DNA of 36,707 nt. It comes from Mucilaginibacter sp. (GTDB lineage: Bacteria; Bacteroidota; Bacteroidia; Sphingobacteriales; Sphingobacteriaceae). Position numbers and translations under genes: made by a program. Positions 24,371 to 32,005 of this stretch are shown here, in pieces. The notes under the pieces are model-generated. The model was given only the letters and a program-made list of their open reading frames with translations, did no database searches and was not told the DNA's origin. Location of the stretch: NCBI GenBank assembly GCA_028288285.1, contig JAQBNZ010000075.1, forward strand, positions 1 through 36,707, read 5' to 3'. Each line of letters opens with the position of its first letter. Position 1 is the first letter of the stretch.

Positions 24371-24775
24371 ATGTTCAGGAATAGGAAGGTACGGTTAGTT
24401 TGCACCATGGTGTTAATTGCTTTTTCGATAACCGGCTGCAGCAAAAAAAAGTTTGACAGGCGAGAATGGAATGATGGCGACGGACTTAGCTGGCCAAACC
24501 GTTCAGCAATGCTGGATGACCTGCTTGCCAATCACAAACTTAAAGGGCTTAAATACAAAGAGATAATAAACCTGCTGCGTTACCCGCAATGGAACAGCTA
24601 TACCGACAGGAGTTTTGAATATGAGATAAACCGCAAAATGGACCGGTTAGATACTGTATATGCCAAAAGCCTGGTATTGTACCTGAATAAAGATTCGGTT
24701 GTTACAGATGTTAAAGTAGTTGAAAAAGATAATTCAGAAAAGATCGCGTTAAAGCATAAAAAAGAAAAGAAGTGA
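24371..24775 (+). CDS. Small lipoprotein downstream of thrC
   Basis: Two starts are possible, 24353 (overlaps the thrC stop) and 24371. I give 24371, since it directly opens the signal peptide MFRNRKVRLVCTMVLIAFSI, ending in lipobox I-T-G-C (Cys at residue 23). The mature part (about 112 residues) has a basic/acidic KKKFDRREWNDGDGLSW stretch and a LKGLKYKEIINLLRYPQ segment that recalls the SmpA/BamE-type 'GMxxxEVxxLLGxP' motif. A beta-like SLVLYLNKDSVVTDVKVVEKD follows. BamE likeness is only a hint. The stop TGA overlaps the next gene's GTG. It is probably transcribed with thrABC. Confidence 0.75.
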   Translation: MFRNRKVRLVCTMVLIAFSITGCSKKKFDRREWNDGDGLSWPNRSAMLDDLLANHKLKGLKYKEIINLLRYPQWNSYTDRSFEYEINRKMDRLDTVYAKSLVLYLNKDSVVTDVKVVEKDNSEKIALKHKKEKK

Positions 24776-25377
24776 TTAACACCATAATATTTGACCTTGG
24801 GGCTGTTTTGATTGACTGGAACCCCGATTACATGTACAAAACTATTTTTAATGATGAGCAGGAAATGAGAGATTTCCTGGCAACCGTAACTACTCCGGAT
24901 TGGAATGAAGAACAAGATGCAGGTCGCACCTTGCAGGAGGGTACTGAATGGTTAATTAAGAAGCACCCGCATCATGAAACCCATATCCGCGCGTTTTATG
25001 GCCGTTGGATAGAAATGCTGGGCGATGCTTTTGAGGGTACTGTTGAGATATTTAAAGAGCTTAAGGAAAGCAACAAGTATAAAATATATGCTTTAACCAA
25101 TTGGTCTGCAGAGACATTCCCGATGGCGCAGCAAAAGTTTGATTTTTTGAACTGGTTTGATGGTGTTGTTGTATCTGGTGCAGAAAAAATGCGTAAACCT
25201 ACACCTGAGTTTTACCAGATATTGCTTGACAGGTATAATGTAAAGGCACAGGAATCATTATTTATTGATGATAACTATCGCAACATATTGGCTGCCGAAA
25301 AACTGGGCATCAATAGCATACATTTTACCTCGCCGGAGCAATTAAAAGAAGAGTTGTTAAAACGCGGCATATTGTAA
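24772..25377 (+). CDS. HAD-family phosphatase (YihX-like)
   Basis: A 201-residue HAD-like hydrolase starting with GTG at 24772, overlapping the previous stop (GTGA). Motif I is IFDLGAVLIDW: it keeps the nucleophile Asp, but the second Asp of the usual DxD is Gly, as in YihX-type enzymes. Motif II appears as ALTNWS (Thr/Asn), the motif III Lys lies in SGAEKMRKPTPEFYQILL and motif IV is LFIDDNYRNI. These four in order define a subclass-I (helical cap) phosphatase; the cap is residues about 15-80. The substrate is unknown (YihX acts on glucose-1-phosphate). It is the last gene before a strong terminator. Confidence 0.9.
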   Translation: MINTIIFDLGAVLIDWNPDYMYKTIFNDEQEMRDFLATVTTPDWNEEQDAGRTLQEGTEWLIKKHPHHETHIRAFYGRWIEMLGDAFEGTVEIFKELKESNKYKIYALTNWSAETFPMAQQKFDFLNWFDGVVVSGAEKMRKPTPEFYQILLDRYNVKAQESLFIDDNYRNILAAEKLGINSIHFTSPEQLKEELLKRGIL

Positions 25378-25420
25378 TTACCTTGTTTTTTATTGCTGCA
25401 AGCAGCCCGCCACAACACAA

Positions 25421-25453
25421 AAAAAATCCCCGGTAACATACCGGGGATTTTTT
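25421..25453. terminator. Bidirectional rho-independent terminator
   Basis: AAAAAATCCCCGGT (25421-25434), loop AACAT, ACCGGGGATTTTTT (25440-25453): a perfect 14-bp stem with A/T tracts on both sides. It closes the thr operon (plus) and the TonB receptor gene (minus), whose stops are 25377 and 25457. Confidence 0.93.
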
Positions 25454-25456
25454 GTT

Positions 25457-27946
25457 TTATATGGATTTTTTAGTTTCTGAACCAAATGGTACAATTATTT
25501 TGAAACTGATGTTGCGGCCCATGTTGTATAGCCCAGGCCAATTATATGATGTAAAATACTTAAGCCTGCTTAAATGCGATTGATAAGCCACATTAGTTAG
25601 GTTAGAGCCCTCTATAAATATACTGAATAGCTGTTTACCCGCGCTATTAACAACGTTGCTGCCAATACCGGCGCTTAGCAAATTATAACCGGCTGTCATG
25701 GTTTCTGTCCCGTATGCCGAGAAATACCGGTCCTGCTTGCTGTAATGGTCTAAGCCCACTTTAAAATATATATCCTTTAATGGGCCATGTTGTTGTTGTG
25801 CAAATTCGGCTTTCAACTCGCTGTATGTATGGGTTGGCGGTATAAATGGCAAATACTTTAAACTATCGGCCACGTTATTGTTATTACCCCTGTTAGAGCC
25901 ATAGGTAAGTGTTACGGCATTATAAAAATGCAACCAGCTTATAGGGTGTATATCTATAGAAGCCTCGCCACCATATAACCTTGCGCTTGTTTGCTGGAAT
26001 TTAAAGGTTTGGTTGCCCTGTACAATAACCGAATCCTGCCCGTTTGCACCCAGCAGTTTCTGGTTATAGATATAGTTTTGAATGTTGTTGTTAAACACCT
26101 CGGCGCTGGCAACAACATATTTGCTGCTGAAGAAAAGGCCCAGATCTTCTTGTAAATTAAACTCTGGTTTAAAATTAGCGTTTCCTATCTGGTAAACATT
26201 TGTGCCAGGGTGCACGCCATTATCAGATAGTTCGGAAATATTTGGCGCCCGGAAACCGCGGCCTATATTAGCCTTCATGGTAAACTTGTCTGAAAACACA
26301 TAAGACGCACCTATACTGCCGGATACTCCGCTAAAGGTATTCTTGTAGTTAGAGAATGGCTGGTTTGCGCCAACGGTATTTGGAGCAACCGGCTCATCAA
26401 ACCCGGTTGTGGGGTTGGTAGCCGTGTAAAGCTCTTTGCTATTGAATGAACGGCTATCAAACCGCGCGCCGGCAGAAACTGTTAGCTTATTAAACTCTTT
26501 TTTAACTAACGCAAATGGCCCTACGTCAAACACATTAAAATTAGGGATCAGGAAATCAGTAGAATTAGCAATGCTGTTATGCTGATACATACCGTTCACC
26601 CCAATAGTGGTTTGGTAATCTTTACCTAAATCAAAATTATACTTAAAATCATAAGTAAGGGTACCTAACTGCAGGTTCAGGCCCGGGGTACTAACCGCCT
26701 CAGGGTGGCTAAACTCGCGTCTGTGGCTAAACTGGTAACCTAAACTGGCAAGCAACGTTCCGCCGCCTATAGCAACGCTGGTATTGTTGTATATTTTATA
26801 GTTTTCTACTTGTTGGTGCAGTGGTGTAATTGTATAGCTGTTTAAATCTTTATTAGATACTACTGGTCTAAAAGAATCATCTTCGGTAATTTGTTTTGTA
26901 AACTGTCGGGTAACAGAATCGCGGCTGCCATCGGGTATTTCTTGCAGGGCACTAAATGCCGAAGCGTTAAAATAAGAATACCCCCATGATTTATTAACTC
27001 CGGCCATTACGCGGCCATCGTATTCCTTAAAGCCGGTGCCGTAAACACGCCCGTCTATCTTATTCTGATAGTTTTTGGCCTCTTTAGCAGAAAATATACC
27101 CGACCATACAAAACCGTTATGGTTGCCCTGTATACGTGCCGATGTTGCATACAGCCCATTGTTACTTTGATAATTGGCCAATACAGAACCAGAAATTGTG
27201 CCTTCTGCAGCCGGAGGAGGTGGTAGTAAATTAACCACACCGCCAATAGCGTCAGACCCATAAATTAAACTGGCAGGGCCTTTAATTACCTCAACCCGGT
27301 CAATAGCGTTCTGGTCAACCTCAATACCGTGCTCATCCCCCCATTGCTGGCCTTCCTGGCGTATACCATCGGCAAGAGTTACTATGCGGTTATATCCTAA
27401 GCCACGTATGTATGGTTTAGATACGTTGGGCCCTGTTGTTACCTGGTTTATACCCGGCAGCTTGGCAATCTCATCAATAATATTGGTGCTGGCCTGCCTT
27501 TGTAAATAAGCTTTACTAACAGCAAGCATAGGTACAGGGTTACGCTTAATTTCTGTAGCCCGGCTAACCCCCGTTATAACCACTTCGCCGGCTTCTATTG
27601 CCGATGCCTTTAAGGCTACATTAAGCTGTGTTGTTTTTGAAAAATCAACCCTCTGGTAAAACGAAGAATAACCTAAATAGCTAATTTGTACCAGGTATAT
27701 CCCTTTAGGAACCCGGCTGAAAGCATATTTGCCATCCACATCGGTTTGTGTGGCAATTTTCAGATCGGGGATACTAACTGTAGCCCCTATAATAGGTTTG
27801 CCATCAGCCTTATCTGTAACAGTACCTGATAAAGTACCCGCAGCAAGCGATGGCGGTATGTCATTAATTTTAAAATAAGAAGCACCTGCAAAGGCAGAAA
27901 TTTGTATAAATAGAAACAGGAAGCAACTAACTAATCGTAGTTTCAT
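25457..27946 (-). CDS. TonB-dependent receptor with CarboxypepD_reg-like domain (probable metal-linked)
   Basis: I start at the ATG at 27946 (MKLRLVSCFLFLFIQISAFA signal peptide), 13 residues inside the longest ORF, giving 829 residues. The N terminus has a carboxypeptidase-regulatory-like domain (SGTVTDKADGKPIIGATVSI). Next is the plug (PYIRGLGYNRIVTLADGIRQ, IDRVEVIKGPASLIYGSDAI) and an outer-membrane beta-barrel of about 550 residues that ends in Phe-containing IISFKI-like strands. It imports a ligand using TonB energy. The gene just upstream (28014-28340) is a small His/Cys-rich protein, so a metal or metal chelate is a fair guess, as in OprC/ZnuD-like receptors. Ligand identity is not shown by sequence. 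Confidence 0.92.
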   Translation of the reverse strand: MKLRLVSCFLFLFIQISAFAGASYFKINDIPPSLAAGTLSGTVTDKADGKPIIGATVSIPDLKIATQTDVDGKYAFSRVPKGIYLVQISYLGYSSFYQRVDFSKTTQLNVALKASAIEAGEVVITGVSRATEIKRNPVPMLAVSKAYLQRQASTNIIDEIAKLPGINQVTTGPNVSKPYIRGLGYNRIVTLADGIRQEGQQWGDEHGIEVDQNAIDRVEVIKGPASLIYGSDAIGGVVNLLPPPPAAEGTISGSVLANYQSNNGLYATSARIQGNHNGFVWSGIFSAKEAKNYQNKIDGRVYGTGFKEYDGRVMAGVNKSWGYSYFNASAFSALQEIPDGSRDSVTRQFTKQITEDDSFRPVVSNKDLNSYTITPLHQQVENYKIYNNTSVAIGGGTLLASLGYQFSHRREFSHPEAVSTPGLNLQLGTLTYDFKYNFDLGKDYQTTIGVNGMYQHNSIANSTDFLIPNFNVFDVGPFALVKKEFNKLTVSAGARFDSRSFNSKELYTATNPTTGFDEPVAPNTVGANQPFSNYKNTFSGVSGSIGASYVFSDKFTMKANIGRGFRAPNISELSDNGVHPGTNVYQIGNANFKPEFNLQEDLGLFFSSKYVVASAEVFNNNIQNYIYNQKLLGANGQDSVIVQGNQTFKFQQTSARLYGGEASIDIHPISWLHFYNAVTLTYGSNRGNNNNVADSLKYLPFIPPTHTYSELKAEFAQQQHGPLKDIYFKVGLDHYSKQDRYFSAYGTETMTAGYNLLSAGIGSNVVNSAGKQLFSIFIEGSNLTNVAYQSHLSRLKYFTSYNWPGLYNMGRNISFKIIVPFGSETKKSI

Positions 27947-28013
27947 AATAAATAATTTAAAAAATTCAATAAAATGCCACATCAAGCGGCGTTTGCTGGA
28001 TAATAAAATACTA

Positions 28014-28340
28014 TTATGCTATAGGAGGGGCGCGTCCTGGCGACAGGATAAGCGCAATGCTGGTAAAGTCGTACTCAAAAGTTTTGAATATAAAATCAGC
28101 GCTATCAACCGTATGGTGGTTAACGTGACTGGCCATTTCCATATTAACATGGTGCATGCTATCGCACAAGGGGCACTTTTCTGATATGGTTGGCTGTGAT
28201 GAACTTTTGGCAGAATGGCACACAATTGAATGTGCATTTTTATTAATGTAGTGCTGGTGGGCATATACCATATACTGGCCTGTTATAAAACATAACAGTA
28301 AAACCCAGGAGGATATAATATGATAGGTGCTTTTTTTCAA
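28014..28340 (-). CDS. Small His/Cys-rich exported protein, DUF2946-like
   Basis: A 108-residue product starting at TTG (28340); no in-frame ATG or GTG lies between the upstream stop and this codon, and no early internal ATG suits. It has a hydrophobic N-terminal segment (about 8-23). Potential metal ligands are H28, H30, C41-H42, a C56-P-L-C59 pair and the CDSMHHVNMEM stretch (H63, H64, M67, M69). The end RAPPIA recalls DUF2946-type proteins, which occur near metal transport genes. It is 67 bp upstream of the TonB receptor gene on the same strand, so both are probably one transcript. The role is inferred only. Confidence 0.7.
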   Translation of the reverse strand: MKKSTYHIISSWVLLLCFITGQYMVYAHQHYINKNAHSIVCHSAKSSSQPTISEKCPLCDSMHHVNMEMASHVNHHTVDSADFIFKTFEYDFTSIALILSPGRAPPIA

Positions 28341-28369
28341 AACCAGCTTATACTTTTTGCAATGTTATA

Positions 28370-28377
28370 CAAAAGTA
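28370..28377 (-). promoter_or_regulatory. Candidate -7 box for the His/Cys-rich protein gene
   Basis: Read on the minus strand the sequence is TACTTTTG, an exact TAnnTTTG match, 29 bp before the TTG start at 28340. I found no TTG at the proper -33 distance, so support is partial. Confidence 0.35.
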
Positions 28378-28477
28378 ATTAATAATCTTCCAAATGAATG
28401 TTTAAAACGTAACAATATTGTTAATAGCTTTTTATCAAAAGCCATAAAGCAAGCTTACATCTGTTATATTTGCCAAC

Positions 28478-28831
28478 ATGAAACCTGCTGAAATTAATTT
28501 GAAATGGGCCGCCCTGCAAGAGCGTATAGCCACAGAGTTTGATAATGAGAAGCCGGATATTAAGGTGATACTATTTTTAATAGGGGTGCAGGAACTTGGC
28601 CAGGGGCCACGCAAATTTAGCAAGCGTCAAAAGGAAGAATTAATGCATATTGCCAACTGTAAACTGTTTAGCCAAATGGGGTTTTATGAGCTTGAAGGAC
28701 TTGACCAGGATGGCTGGCCGCACTGGAAACTTGTAAATGTGGTGCCCAACTATACCATACTGGAGCAGGAAATGCTACTTAAATCGCTTATTATTAACTA
28801 TTTTGAGACCGAAATGGACTGGGAATTATAA
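28478..28831 (+). CDS. Conserved Bacteroidota hypothetical protein
   Basis: A 117-residue soluble protein without signal peptide or membrane segment. It opens with MKPAEINLKWAALQERIATE and has LFLIGVQELGQGPRKFSKRQK in the middle and LEGLDQDGWPHWKLVNVVPN near the end. I know this type as a widespread unnamed Bacteroidota family but cannot give it a function. A TATATTTG (28465-28472) lies only five bases before the ATG, so the mRNA may have almost no leader. It is followed after 10 bp by the cyclophilin gene, which suggests co-transcription. Confidence 0.8.
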   Translation: MKPAEINLKWAALQERIATEFDNEKPDIKVILFLIGVQELGQGPRKFSKRQKEELMHIANCKLFSQMGFYELEGLDQDGWPHWKLVNVVPNYTILEQEMLLKSLIINYFETEMDWEL

Positions 28832-28841
28832 CTAAACCAAC

Positions 28842-29555
28842 ATGAAGAAACTTTTTACTATCTGTTTTTTATTCGTTGCAATTACCTCTTTTGCCAAGCC
28901 GCCAAAGAACCAATATGTGCGTATAGGAACAAGCTACGGCGATTGTATTATTCGCCTGTATAACGAAACGCCTTTGCACCGGGACAATTTTATAAAGCTC
29001 ACCAAAAAGGGCTTTTACAACGGAACGCTTTTTCATAGGGTAATACAAAACTTTATGATACAAGGGGGCGATCCGGATTCAAAGGATACCACTAAAAACA
29101 AACAAGGATTGGAATTAGGTAACGGCGATGTGGGCTATACTGTCCCTGCTGAGTTTCGAGACAGCATTTTCCATAAGCGCGGTGTTTTGGCTGCCGCCCG
29201 AGACGACAACCCAACAAAAGCATCAAGCGGATGCCAGTTTTATATTGTAGAGGGAAAACGTTTTACCCCCGGTAAACTGGATACATTAGAAAACACCCGG
29301 TTAAAAGGCCGCAAGATTCCCAAATCTCAACGCGATATTTATACAACCGTTGGCGGTGTTCCCCATCTTGACCAAAACTACACGGTATACGGTGAAGTGG
29401 TTGCCGGCATTGACATGATTGACCGTATTGCGGCCGTTAAAAAGGATGAGCGCGACCGGCCAGCTACTAACGTTCCTATGACCGTTGAATTATTAAAGAA
29501 AAAGGAGTGCAAGCAGTTGGACAAATTGCTGGGGATAGAGCGAATCAAGAAATAA
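28842..29555 (+). CDS. Exported cyclophilin-type peptidyl-prolyl cis-trans isomerase
   Basis: A 237-residue PPIase with signal peptide (MKKLFTICFLFVAITSFA). The domain has the core cyclophilin motifs in order: LYNETPLHRDNFIKL, FYNGTLFHRVIQNFMIQGGD (catalytic Arg in FHRVI), a RGVLAAARDDNPTKASSGCQF-like stretch and HLDQNYTVYGEVV. It should assist folding of secreted proteins in the periplasm. There is an insert of about 40 residues (PGKLDTLENTRLKGRKIPKS) between the FYIVEGKRF and HLDQNYTVYG strands, a feature of Bacteroidota forms. It lies 10 bp downstream of the hypothetical gene. Its 3' end runs into the 29-nt repeat. Confidence 0.94.
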   Translation: MKKLFTICFLFVAITSFAKPPKNQYVRIGTSYGDCIIRLYNETPLHRDNFIKLTKKGFYNGTLFHRVIQNFMIQGGDPDSKDTTKNKQGLELGNGDVGYTVPAEFRDSIFHKRGVLAAARDDNPTKASSGCQFYIVEGKRFTPGKLDTLENTRLKGRKIPKSQRDIYTTVGGVPHLDQNYTVYGEVVAGIDMIDRIAAVKKDERDRPATNVPMTVELLKKKECKQLDKLLGIERIKK

Positions 29556-29572
29556 GAACCAAGAGTCAAGAA
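29544..29572 (+). repeat. 29-nt degenerate TCAAGA-type repeat, copy 2
   Basis: The segment begins ATCAAGAAATAAGAACCAAG and matches 25 of 29 positions of the minus-strand reading of 18248-18276. The first bases lie in the final codons and stop of the cyclophilin gene, the rest in the gap before xth. Confidence 0.7.
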
Positions 29573-29641
29573 ACCTAAAGTTGAATAATTGAAACGGACG
29601 TAGCCTTTTGGGCGCCGTTAATAAGAACGCGAAATTTTAAT

Positions 29642-30409
29642 ATGAAAATCATTACCTATAACGTTAACGGGATACGCTCGGCAATTAATAAGGATTGGCT
29701 GGCATGGTTGCAGGCTACAGATGCTGATGTGGTTTGCCTGCAGGAAATTAAGGCTACACCAGATGTTTTGACAGATTTGGGCTTGGTTGATGCTATGGGT
29801 TACCAGCATTTTTGGTTCCCGGCAGAAAAAAAAGGTTATAGCGGGACTGCTATTTTCACTAAACGCCTGCCTAATCATGTGGAATATGGTTGTGGCATCC
29901 CTGATTTTGACCGTGAAGGCCGTTGCATCCGGGTTGATTTTGATGAGGTATCGGTAATGAGCGTTTATTTCCCATCCGGATCCAGCGGAGATGAGAGGCA
30001 GATATTTAAATACCGCTTTTTAGATGAGTTTGGAAAATATTTAGTGTTGCTTAAAGCCAGCTACCCTAAGTTGGTTATTTGTGGCGATTATAACATTTGT
30101 CACCGCCCAATTGATATTCATAACCCAAAATCAAATGCCAACTCTTCCGGTTTTTTACCAGAAGAACGTGAGTGGATGGAAAATTTTATTGAATCCGGCT
30201 TTGTAGATACTTTCAGGCATATAAACAAGGAGCCACATAATTACACATGGTGGAGTTTCCGTGCCAATGCCAGGAACAAAAACCTGGGTTGGCGTATTGA
30301 TTATAATATGGCAACCAAAGAGCTGGAAGACAATATTAAACGGGCAGCTATCCTACCAGAAGCAAGGCACTCCGACCATTGCCCCGTATTGTTGGAGTTG
30401 GAGTTTTAG
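29642..30409 (+). CDS. xth: Exodeoxyribonuclease III (AP endonuclease, XthA/ExoA)
   Basis: A 255-residue enzyme of the EEP (endonuclease/exonuclease/phosphatase) superfamily. It repairs abasic sites and acts as a 3'-5' exonuclease on double-stranded DNA. All family motifs are visible: ITYNVNGIRSA, CLQEIK (metal-binding Glu, about residue 37), GYSGTAIFTK, the ICGDYNICH Asp/Asn pair, the YTWWSFR strand, RIDYNMAT and terminal ARHSDHCPVLLEL (catalytic His). Length is normal (about 250-260). The ATG at 29642 is 86 bp after the cyclophilin gene. It converges on efp, with a REP-like element and a bidirectional terminator between them. Confidence 0.97.
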   Translation: MKIITYNVNGIRSAINKDWLAWLQATDADVVCLQEIKATPDVLTDLGLVDAMGYQHFWFPAEKKGYSGTAIFTKRLPNHVEYGCGIPDFDREGRCIRVDFDEVSVMSVYFPSGSSGDERQIFKYRFLDEFGKYLVLLKASYPKLVICGDYNICHRPIDIHNPKSNANSSGFLPEEREWMENFIESGFVDTFRHINKEPHNYTWWSFRANARNKNLGWRIDYNMATKELEDNIKRAAILPEARHSDHCPVLLELEF

Positions 30410-30433
30410 GATGCGCAATTAATGATAAATCAT

Positions 30434-30526
30434 GTCATTGCGAGGAGCGTAGCGACGAGGCAATCTCGTCGTCCGTGCATTACCGCTTAGCATACGACGA
30501 GATTCCACGCTATCGCTCGCAATGAC
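30434..30526 (-). repeat. REP-like 93-bp imperfect palindrome, copy 2
   Basis: Begins GTCATTGCGAGGAGCGTAGC and ends CGCTCGCAATGAC. The reverse complement of its core (GTATGCTAAGCGGTAATGC) aligns with GTATGCAAAGCGGTCATGC of the copy at 6807-6900, so the two elements lie in opposite orientation. It sits between convergent xth and efp. Confidence 0.88.
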
Positions 30527-30534
30527 ATATTAAC

Positions 30535-30569
30535 AAAAAAGCGAGGCCTTTTAAGAGCCTCGCTTTTTT
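30535..30569. terminator. Bidirectional terminator between xth and efp
   Basis: AAAAAAGCGAGGC (30535-30547), a nine-base loop, GCCTCGCTTTTTT (30557-30569): a perfect 13-bp stem with A and T tracts. It sits just past the REP-like element and 20 bp from the efp stop, and serves both convergent genes. Confidence 0.93.
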
Positions 30570-30589
30570 AATTATAGTCTTGTTATGCC

Positions 30590-31153
30590 CTATCCTTTTA
30601 CTCTTTCAACATAAGCGCCGGAAGCGGTATCTACCTTTACTTTATCGCCGATGTTGATGAACAACGGAACTTTTATTTCGGCACCGGTTTCAACGGTTGC
30701 GTTTTTTAAAGCACCGGTTGAGGTATCGCCTTTTACGGCTGGTTCGGTATAAGTAATTTCTAATTCGGCAGAACCAGGGATAGAACCCATAATAGGCTCT
30801 TCGCTTTCAAAGGCAACAATTACGTTCATACCCTCTTTTAAAAACTTAACAGCGGTGCCAAATAATTTCTTAGGAACATTATGCTGATCGTATGTTGTGT
30901 TATCCATTACCACTAATGCATCACCATCTTCATAAAGGTATTGGTAATCACTGGTTTCAACACGGGCAATGTCTACCTCTTCGTCTGTGCGGAAACGATA
31001 TTCAACCAATTTGCCTGATTTTACATTACGCATACGGGCCTGGTAGAATGCACGGAGGTTACCCGGAGTACGGTGTAAAAACTCTTCTACCTGTACCAGT
31101 TCGCCGTTAAAGCGAAGTATATTTCCATTTTTTACGTCAGATGCTTTTGCCAT
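30590..31153 (-). CDS. efp: Translation elongation factor P
   Basis: A 187-residue EF-P that relieves ribosome stalling at polyproline. The KOW-like N-terminal domain starts MAKASDVKNGNILRFNGE. OB domains follow and end near INIGDKVKVDTASGAYVERVKG, matching EF-P length. The loop that carries the modified Lys in E. coli (PGK, Lys34) reads RTPGNLRAF here, with Asn32 at the tip. This aligns by the flanking P-G and A-F. So the known Lys modifications cannot apply at that position. It is a monocistronic gene ending at a bidirectional terminator. Its promoter (31173-31203) lies 20-50 bp upstream of the ATG and is a very good fit to the Bacteroidota consensus. Confidence 0.96.
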   Translation of the reverse strand: MAKASDVKNGNILRFNGELVQVEEFLHRTPGNLRAFYQARMRNVKSGKLVEYRFRTDEEVDIARVETSDYQYLYEDGDALVVMDNTTYDQHNVPKKLFGTAVKFLKEGMNVIVAFESEEPIMGSIPGSAELEITYTEPAVKGDTSTGALKNATVETGAEIKVPLFINIGDKVKVDTASGAYVERVKG

Positions 31154-31172
31154 AATAATTATAATCGAGGCG

Positions 31173-31203
31173 CAAAATTAATTATCTGAGGGCAAAGAAA
31201 CAA
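31173..31203 (-). promoter_or_regulatory. Predicted efp promoter
   Basis: On the minus strand TTG (31203-31201) is followed after 20 bp by TAATTTTG (31180-31173), a perfect TAnnTTTG match, 19 bp before the ATG at 31153. Spacing and position are ideal for the sigma-ABfr type promoter. Confidence 0.65.
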
Positions 31204-31274
31204 GTTGGTGTTTTGTTCATGAATTATAGCTAATGGTTATGGCAAAATGATGTTTTAAGCAGCATATAATACTA

Positions 31275-31895
31275 TTAACTCTTATAATCTGATATACTTA
31301 GCCTTTCCCGGCAAAAGCTATATTCATGTTCCTGGTTTGAGCATATAATTGTTAGGCGGTTAGCGCTAAATTTTTCTACAAGGTTCAGGTACCAGTCTAT
31401 ACCCTGTGTATCTAAATTTGAAGTGGGCTCATCCAGCATTAACATCGGAGTATCGGCACAAAAAGCAAGAGCAAGTTTTAACCGTTGTTTCATTCCTGAT
31501 GAAAAATACCGGATCATTTTATTCTCGCTACCTTTAAGATTTAAAATGTTGTTCAGCGCATTTTTGTCTATTCCGGATTTAAATGTTTTAAACCTGAAAT
31601 GAAAATCAACCATTTCATTTAAGGTGAATTCCTCTATCAACTCTAAATATGGAGCAGCAAGACTTAAGTAATTAAATACGTTTTCAGGCTCAATAGCATT
31701 ACCATCCTTTGTGTAACTAATTGCCCCCGAAGATGGTACAAGGCTACCATTCAAAACCTGTAAAAGAGTAGATTTTCCCGAACCGTTTGGCCCCAGTATG
31801 GCATAGCTGCCTTTACTGTTAAAAGTATAGTTTATCTCCCTGAATATCCATTCACGGTTAAAACGTCGACCAATGTTTTCGAGGGTTATTTGCAT
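31275..31895 (-). CDS. ABC transporter ATP-binding protein
   Basis: A 206-residue ABC ATPase. Walker A is GPNGSGKS (35-42), the signature is SSGMK (about 132-136) and Walker B is LMLDEPTSNLD (152-162), so ATP binding and dimer closure look normal. At the H-loop site the sequence is IICSNQEHEYSF, where the usual T-H is S-N, so the switch His seems to be Asn187. No permease gene is adjacent; the partner may be distant, and the short length resembles CcmA-like ATPases. It is 110 bp after lpxA on the same strand, the gap holding a 12-bp inverted repeat. A role in envelope export is possible but not shown. Confidence 0.9.
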   Translation of the reverse strand: MQITLENIGRRFNREWIFREINYTFNSKGSYAILGPNGSGKSTLLQVLNGSLVPSSGAISYTKDGNAIEPENVFNYLSLAAPYLELIEEFTLNEMVDFHFRFKTFKSGIDKNALNNILNLKGSENKMIRYFSSGMKQRLKLALAFCADTPMLMLDEPTSNLDTQGIDWYLNLVEKFSANRLTIICSNQEHEYSFCRERLSISDYKS

Positions 31896-31906
31896 AGATT
31901 GATGTC

Positions 31907-32000
31907 TGAATCAGAATTTACAGAAGTAGTAAATTTTCTAAATGCACTGGCAAAATAGTCCAATATTCGGTTAGTTTTTAAATCCAGTAATTCTGATTCA
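31907..32000. repeat. 12-bp inverted repeat between the ABC ATPase and lpxA
   Basis: TGAATCAGAATT (31907-31918) and AATTCTGATTCA (31989-32000) are perfect inverted arms around a 70-bp spacer in the gap before the ATPase gene. The style matches the larger 25-bp and 32-bp inverted repeats of this window. Confidence 0.6.
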
Positions 32001-32005
32001 AAATG

